The notes beneath the pieces were generated by a model that saw only the letters and a program-made list of their open reading frames with translations, did no database searches and was not told the origin of the DNA. The position numbers were made by a program, and so were the translations under genes. Positions 59,134-64,000 of a stretch of DNA of 64,000 nucleotides are shown here, piece by piece. Position 1 is the first letter of the stretch, and each line of letters starts with the position of its first letter. Source of the stretch: Sphingobacteriales bacterium (GTDB lineage Bacteria; Bacteroidota; Bacteroidia; Chitinophagales; UBA2359); NCBI GenBank assembly GCA_016700115.1, contig CP064999.1, positions 1,178,001 through 1,242,000 on the forward strand, given 5' to 3'.

Positions 59134-62100
59134 ATGAAAAAGAAAGAGTTTTATTTAGATTCCTGCCCCCCCCCCGCAAGTTATTTCACTAGAAGGGTGA
59201 AGAAGTTTGGTGTAAATGCTATTATTTTTAAAATGCTTTTGTTTTTGCTACAAGTATCTTTATTTATTGGGTATGCAATTCCTATTATAGCACAAACTCA
59301 ACAAGCAGATTTACTTATCAATCCCAGTACCTTGGCTAGTAGTAATACGCCAATATTAGCAAATGTTTATTATGAGCCCATTGACCGTGGACTATATATC
59401 ACTGAAGTTGGCTATGAATTAGCTCCGCCCGAAGAAGCCCTTCCTGAAGATATTCCCTATGAAAATCGCTGGGGATATTCAATTGAATTAACGTTATCTG
59501 AAGATGCCGATCCGGTTGACTTAAGCAATTACTCATTAGTTTTTTATGCAGGTTGCAATACAGAAGGTGCAATCTTGATATCTGAAAGATATAGTTTTGA
59601 GTTAAGCGGCAATATTAATTCAGGCGAGACACATCTTGTTGATTTTAGCACCATTGCAGCTTTAAGCAATGTTACCACTACAGTTATTAGTGAATGTAGT
59701 GATGATATGTTCTTTTTGCGCTTTGCCATTGCTTTAGTTTATCACAACGGTTTAAGTAATCAACTATTGAATTTTGTATCGCTGCCTAAAATCAATGGCA
59801 CTTCTTCAAATTTTGATGTATTGGCTTTAGCTTCTGATGGTCCCGCCTTTGATTTTTTGGTATCACCGGTTGGAACCGATACGCAATTAGCTGAAGCTAC
59901 ATTTCCTTGTAGTTTTAGTTTAACTGATCTTGGCTGGCTTTATACTGCAACTCCTAGTTTAGGAACAGTAAATTCAAACTTATCAAATTGTTCGTACAAC
60001 ATTCTGTCATATACACCCACAGGTACAAATATCTCCTTTAATACAGTACCAAGATATGTGAATGAAAAAACACCATCACTAACTTACTCAAATAATGGCG
60101 TAACTTATTTCAGACAACCCTCTCCATTTTTAACCTTTAATTCTTCTTGCACAGGATTGTTTACAGAACAGTTACTTCCTTGGGTAGATTATTATTCTGG
60201 TATCACTGAAACTTTATTTCCTTGGACATCTAGTAACTCTTCTGATCCGGATTATCAAAATAATATTAATGCTATTACCACTCATGTGGGATTTACCGGC
60301 TCGCTGGATTACTTCTATCAAAAACATAATTTAGACTATAACTGGATAACTTATCCTTTTATGAGATATTCCCCTCTAAGCGGAAATTTTGGAGGTTCAG
60401 GTCCTACACAAATTGTCAATAGAGGTGCAACCTTAACAATAATTGGTCATGAAGTTACTCACCGATTAGTGAGTAATGTAAATGAAGAATTCGATGAAGC
60501 CTTTTGTGATATATTTGGGACTTGTATAGAAAAATTTATTTTAGATCAAAATGGTTACGATGTAAGTGAATATCCTAGCCATCAATCTCAGAAAACATTT
60601 GACCCGAACTACGTATCCTTTAGAGATGCAAAAAACTTCTTAGGCATACTAAATACTGATTTTTTGAATTCGTCTGATAAATATTTTCGTCTAAGGGCTG
60701 TAACTCATTGGTTTTATTTATTGGAAGAAGGCCCAACAGAAGTAACTCAAGGATCCGCATTATTGCCTGTTTTTATTTGTGGCATAGGAGATCAAAGAGC
60801 TGCGAGGGTAGTTTTTGAGGCTCTTCATCGAATAAAAAATGATGTTGATTCTGAAAATATTATATCAGAAGATGTTTTATCTGAAAGCGGAGACCACTTA
60901 AAATTGCGTAATCATACTATAGCTGCAATAGATGATATAATAATTGCAGGAGGGAGTATAAACGAAAGTTTTATTAACGAAAGCAACTTTGTAAAGGCAC
61001 AAATACTCAATGCGTGGTCAACTGTACACGTAGGAGAAGCTGACTTTGTGGTTGCAAATTACAATCCCAATGTTAAAATATGTCTTGGTAATAGCTATAC
61101 TCTTCATGCTTCCAGTATTTATGGCGATGTTAAATGGATAAAACCAGACGAATCGGTGTACAATCCTTCGTCAGGCGCACCCGATGTAGCAGAGTATGTA
61201 TTTGAAGGCTTAGAAAACGGAACATTTAATTTTAAAGCCCAAGTTGATTACTACACCGATGATGAAACGTCAATTATTTGTTCTTTAGAAAAGCCGGTAC
61301 AAATTGAAGTCAAGCCTCTTATTATTAACCAGGATAACCCCCTATATTTATGCTATAACGCACCCTTAACCCTCACCCATTCTTACCATTCGAGCGTTAC
61401 CGGCTTAGTGTGGAAAGATCCTGCCGGCAATGTGCTGACCCCGAATACAGACGGAAGCCTGACCGTAACCGACCCCGTTTCGGGCACTTATTCAATTTGG
61501 GGAATGTGTGAAGGAATGCCAATAGCAGACGAAATCACCGTCACTGTAATAGCTACCCCTACTATTACTTTTATACAACCGACTGAAAATGGTGTATACT
61601 GTTTAAATGACCCGGCTACATTAACTATTGAAGAAAGCTATGTCAGTTATGATTGGACGAATACTGTTTCAACGACCAATGAAGTAACGGGCATTGCGAA
61701 CGAAATAGGCACTACCACCTATTACGTAACCGTAACCGACACCAACGGCTGCACCGCCTCTGCCACAACCACCGTAACCGTTTTCGACAACCCGCAAGTT
61801 GATATTGAAACAGGCACAGGAAGCGAGTACTGTACTGCCATACTAACAGCAACCGCTTCAGAAGGTACACCTGGTTATTCTTACCAATGGTCGCCTAACT
61901 TAGAAACTACAACCGAAATTACGGTAAATATCCCCGGCATATACTATATCAACGTTACCGATGCCAACGACTGCATTGCACAAGCGCAATACAACGTTCA
62001 ACCCCAAGACCTGCTCTCCCCACCCGACAATAATGAAGGTGTTTATCGGGTTGGCACTACCACAGGAGAACCGTTTAGCAACTATGACATCGGAAATAAT

Positions 62101-64000
62101 ACTGAAACATGGACGGGTTTGGTTCTGAAATTTGCAGGCAAAATTATCGTACCTGCCGAACAAACACTCATAATAGATGAAAGTGTCATAGAAATGAGAG
62201 GTGGTGAAAATTCAGAAATCATCATAGAACCCGGCGGACGACTTGAAATAAATCAAGCTACACTGAAAGCAGATAATTGTAATGACAAATTTTGGAAAGG
62301 CATCAGTGTAATGGGTTCAGAGATACCCTATGGCAACGATACCGGTTTCGAAACCGAAGCCGCCACCGGCAATTACGGAGTTTTAGTGGCTACAAATTCA
62401 AAAATAGAAAACGCCCGTATCGGTTCTTGTAACGGATTGCTTACAGACAATTCCATCACCGCAGCAGGAGGCTTAATTCGTTTGAACAACACCGAGTTTA
62501 AAGACAACGGGATTGCTATTAAATTGGAGAAATTTGCACCTTCCAATCATCAGGTTCACGATATACAAAATTGTACGGTAACCTTTACCCAAAACAATCC
62601 CCCTGAAAACGCTCCTGAATTCTGGTGGGATTCAAATGCAAATCAACCCATAGGTTTATGGGCTACTGCCATGAAACTGATAAATCCGTTGTACAACAAC
62701 CGGTTTCATAGCACCATGACGGAAACCAAAAGCGGTATCGGAATGAGGTTGAACAATGTGGCTACTTTGATAACCGCAGACCCCGAAACCGACCCCGACA
62801 ATCCGGAAATCTTTGAGTTTAGCGGACTGAGCAAGGGCATAGATGTCTATAACACCCTGACCGTCATGAAAAACGTGAACATCTCCGACCAAAACTTCCA
62901 AACCACCAAAAAACAAGTAACCCTGAACGGAACAGTCGGCAGCATCATTACCGGAAACACTTTTACCGTTCCTCCCGGCAGTTCGCAAGCAGACGATACC
63001 TACGGGCTGCTAACCTATGGTAGCATAGGGCTAGTCATTGAAAACAATCTGTTTCGGGCAGAAGAAGCCGAATACAACCCCTACACTTTCGGTGCTATTT
63101 TTGACAACACCGAATATGGCAGCTTTGTAACTCATGTAAGAAACAACTTTTTCGACAGCCGCCTAAACCCCGCCACTCAGTTTATAGGCTACAACGGACG
63201 CCTGCTCACCAACTGCAACGCCTACGACGACTGCGATATTGACTGGCACCTCGCCGAATACGCCACCCTGCCACCACAAGGAATATGCGACATTGACGAT
63301 GCAGGCAAAGCCCACCGCACCCATTGGCATTTTGTAGAGGAACCCTTTTCTACGATAGATTACGATGACTACCACATCATCAACGAAAGTTCTTCAACCC
63401 TCTACCTGAATATAGACAACAGCCCTCAGTCTGACCCTTTCGAAGGCAATCCATCCTCTATGTATGTTGCTGGGGTTGTTAATGTACAATTTTGTGGAAC
63501 TCCAACATCTCCTGTTTATAATACATCTTGCACAGTAACAATTCCTATTGAAGGTATAGGAATGGCGGTCTGTGATGACGAAGAAAATATAGAAGGGCGT
63601 ATTTACATTTTTTTGCGCAACAATCAACAGGATAGCTTGCTTGCGTTGTTACACTGTTTAGACACTGAATGGGCAATACGCTTGTTGGTTGGTACTTATG
63701 TTGATGAGGGTCTTTTTGAACAAGCATTACACGAACTGCAAAACTTGCCGGAAACACCGGAAAATGCTGAATTTATAGCTTTGTACCAAGCTATAATACA
63801 AGGTGGTATAGAAGGAAGTGGTAAATCTGATGTAGCTATAAGTACAATGAACTCAATTGCTGAGAATAGCAATTCACCATTTTATATACTAGCTGAAAGT
63901 GTATTAGCTAATTACAGAAATAAAGAGTATATCCGACATGGGCAACCCGTTAATTTAAAATTATTAATAACCCCAAAAGATAAAAGTTATTTCCAAATTA
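59134..64000 (+). CDS. giant secreted protein: M4-like metallopeptidase, Ig/SprB-like domains, beta-helix (3' end outside window)
   Basis: An open frame of at least 1622 codons that continues past the window. After a run of 10 C (Pro-rich residues 12-14) comes a hydrophobic export segment (IIFKMLLFLLQVSLFIGYAIPIIAQ, about 30-54). HEVTH at residues 439-443 and E455 in FDEAFCDIFG match the zinc site of thermolysin-like (M4) gluzincins, HExxH and NEAxxDIFG, but with only 12 residues between the second His and Glu. Ig-like and SprB-like domains follow (about 650-960: YYVTVTDTNGCTA, YQWSPN, YYINVTDANDC). Then comes a predicted right-handed beta-helix (about 970-1430). A helical region begins near 1480. 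A T9SS sorting domain is expected beyond the window. Third-position composition is AT-rich up to about 61330, richer in GC to about 63470, then AT-rich again. Confidence 0.85.
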   Translation, partial: MKKKEFYLDSCPPPASYFTRRVKKFGVNAIIFKMLLFLLQVSLFIGYAIPIIAQTQQADLLINPSTLASSNTPILANVYYEPIDRGLYITEVGYELAPPEEALPEDIPYENRWGYSIELTLSEDADPVDLSNYSLVFYAGCNTEGAILISERYSFELSGNINSGETHLVDFSTIAALSNVTTTVISECSDDMFFLRFAIALVYHNGLSNQLLNFVSLPKINGTSSNFDVLALASDGPAFDFLVSPVGTDTQLAEATFPCSFSLTDLGWLYTATPSLGTVNSNLSNCSYNILSYTPTGTNISFNTVPRYVNEKTPSLTYSNNGVTYFRQPSPFLTFNSSCTGLFTEQLLPWVDYYSGITETLFPWTSSNSSDPDYQNNINAITTHVGFTGSLDYFYQKHNLDYNWITYPFMRYSPLSGNFGGSGPTQIVNRGATLTIIGHEVTHRLVSNVNEEFDEAFCDIFGTCIEKFILDQNGYDVSEYPSHQSQKTFDPNYVSFRDAKNFLGILNTDFLNSSDKYFRLRAVTHWFYLLEEGPTEVTQGSALLPVFICGIGDQRAARVVFEALHRIKNDVDSENIISEDVLSESGDHLKLRNHTIAAIDDIIIAGGSINESFINESNFVKAQILNAWSTVHVGEADFVVANYNPNVKICLGNSYTLHASSIYGDVKWIKPDESVYNPSSGAPDVAEYVFEGLENGTFNFKAQVDYYTDDETSIICSLEKPVQIEVKPLIINQDNPLYLCYNAPLTLTHSYHSSVTGLVWKDPAGNVLTPNTDGSLTVTDPVSGTYSIWGMCEGMPIADEITVTVIATPTITFIQPTENGVYCLNDPATLTIEESYVSYDWTNTVSTTNEVTGIANEIGTTTYYVTVTDTNGCTASATTTVTVFDNPQVDIETGTGSEYCTAILTATASEGTPGYSYQWSPNLETTTEITVNIPGIYYINVTDANDCIAQAQYNVQPQDLLSPPDNNEGVYRVGTTTGEPFSNYDIGNNTETWTGLVLKFAGKIIVPAEQTLIIDESVIEMRGGENSEIIIEPGGRLEINQATLKADNCNDKFWKGISVMGSEIPYGNDTGFETEAATGNYGVLVATNSKIENARIGSCNGLLTDNSITAAGGLIRLNNTEFKDNGIAIKLEKFAPSNHQVHDIQNCTVTFTQNNPPENAPEFWWDSNANQPIGLWATAMKLINPLYNNRFHSTMTETKSGIGMRLNNVATLITADPETDPDNPEIFEFSGLSKGIDVYNTLTVMKNVNISDQNFQTTKKQVTLNGTVGSIITGNTFTVPPGSSQADDTYGLLTYGSIGLVIENNLFRAEEAEYNPYTFGAIFDNTEYGSFVTHVRNNFFDSRLNPATQFIGYNGRLLTNCNAYDDCDIDWHLAEYATLPPQGICDIDDAGKAHRTHWHFVEEPFSTIDYDDYHIINESSSTLYLNIDNSPQSDPFEGNPSSMYVAGVVNVQFCGTPTSPVYNTSCTVTIPIEGIGMAVCDDEENIEGRIYIFLRNNQQDSLLALLHCLDTEWAIRLLVGTYVDEGLFEQALHELQNLPETPENAEFIALYQAIIQGGIEGSGKSDVAISTMNSIAENSNSPFYILAESVLANYRNKEYIRHGQPVNLKLLITPKDKSYFQI

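Noticed and set aside
1..64000. CRISPR array
   Set aside because: The only regular arrays (21-bp at 52321, 13-14-bp at 22691) have no unique spacers and no cas genes nearby.

Overview
The window reads as chromosomal DNA of a Bacteroidota bacterium, probably a free-living Saprospiria/Chitinophagia-like lineage. The signs are several proteins with C-terminal type IX secretion (T9SS) sorting domains, promoters of the TTG-N19/20-TAnnTTTG type, a gldA-like gliding pseudogene, Bacteroidota-type AsnS and LpxH, and lipoproteins with acidic residues after the lipobox. I found no rRNA, tRNA or CRISPR array.

Layout. 0-7 kb: asnS (minus strand), a Fic protein behind a two-operator promoter, an aldehyde dehydrogenase/SDR pair that resembles 2-aminomuconate (kynurenine) catabolism, and lpxH with an overlapping envelope protein. 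8-15.5 kb: a surface-protein and decay zone holding a cytochrome c/copper monooxygenase-like T9SS protein, other T9SS proteins, a DUF4397 lipoprotein, and several gene relics (a gldA-like ATPase and the 3' ends of T9SS paralogs). 16.2-18.3 kb: hsdM and the 5' half of hsdS, cut by an ISAs1-family element. 19.6-46.5 kb: a block of housekeeping and accessory genes. These are a dynamin-like GTPase, DUF72, the cysteine genes cysM-osmC-cysE, a CDF transporter, a PolX-like protein with a nuclease-like partner, an OmpA protein, a maltokinase, TatA, small enzymes, and then, on the minus strand, hsdR, a four-helix-bundle gene and the 3' half of hsdS. 46.5-47.9 kb: a second ISAs1-type copy in inverted orientation. 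48-64 kb: a PECR-like SDR, merC/fur around a shared palindrome, a methyltransferase, an array of 21-bp tandem repeats, enoyl-CoA hydratase, RecQ, a sulfotransferase, a SulP transporter, and a very large surface protein with an M4-like HExxH site and a predicted beta-helix that runs off the window.

The main result is structural. The two IS copies are inverted and their 10-bp target duplications are swapped: CCCCTTCCCC lies left of copy 1 and, inverted, left of copy 2; GGGCGAGGGG lies, inverted, right of copy 1 and directly right of copy 2. Flipping the roughly 27-kb segment between them restores a matched duplication around each IS. It also joins hsdM-hsdS-four-helix protein-hsdR into one operon, with the two hsdS halves meeting in frame (PLPPLPEQQRI) once the IS is removed. 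The present order is therefore either a genuine IS-IS inversion that split a type I restriction-modification locus, or an assembly join through the IS.

Other items of note are three in-frame palindromic repeat insertions in hsdR, a family of intergenic repeats bounded by ATACCA/TGGTAT, a 153-bp MITE-like element, and a 12-unit 21-bp repeat.
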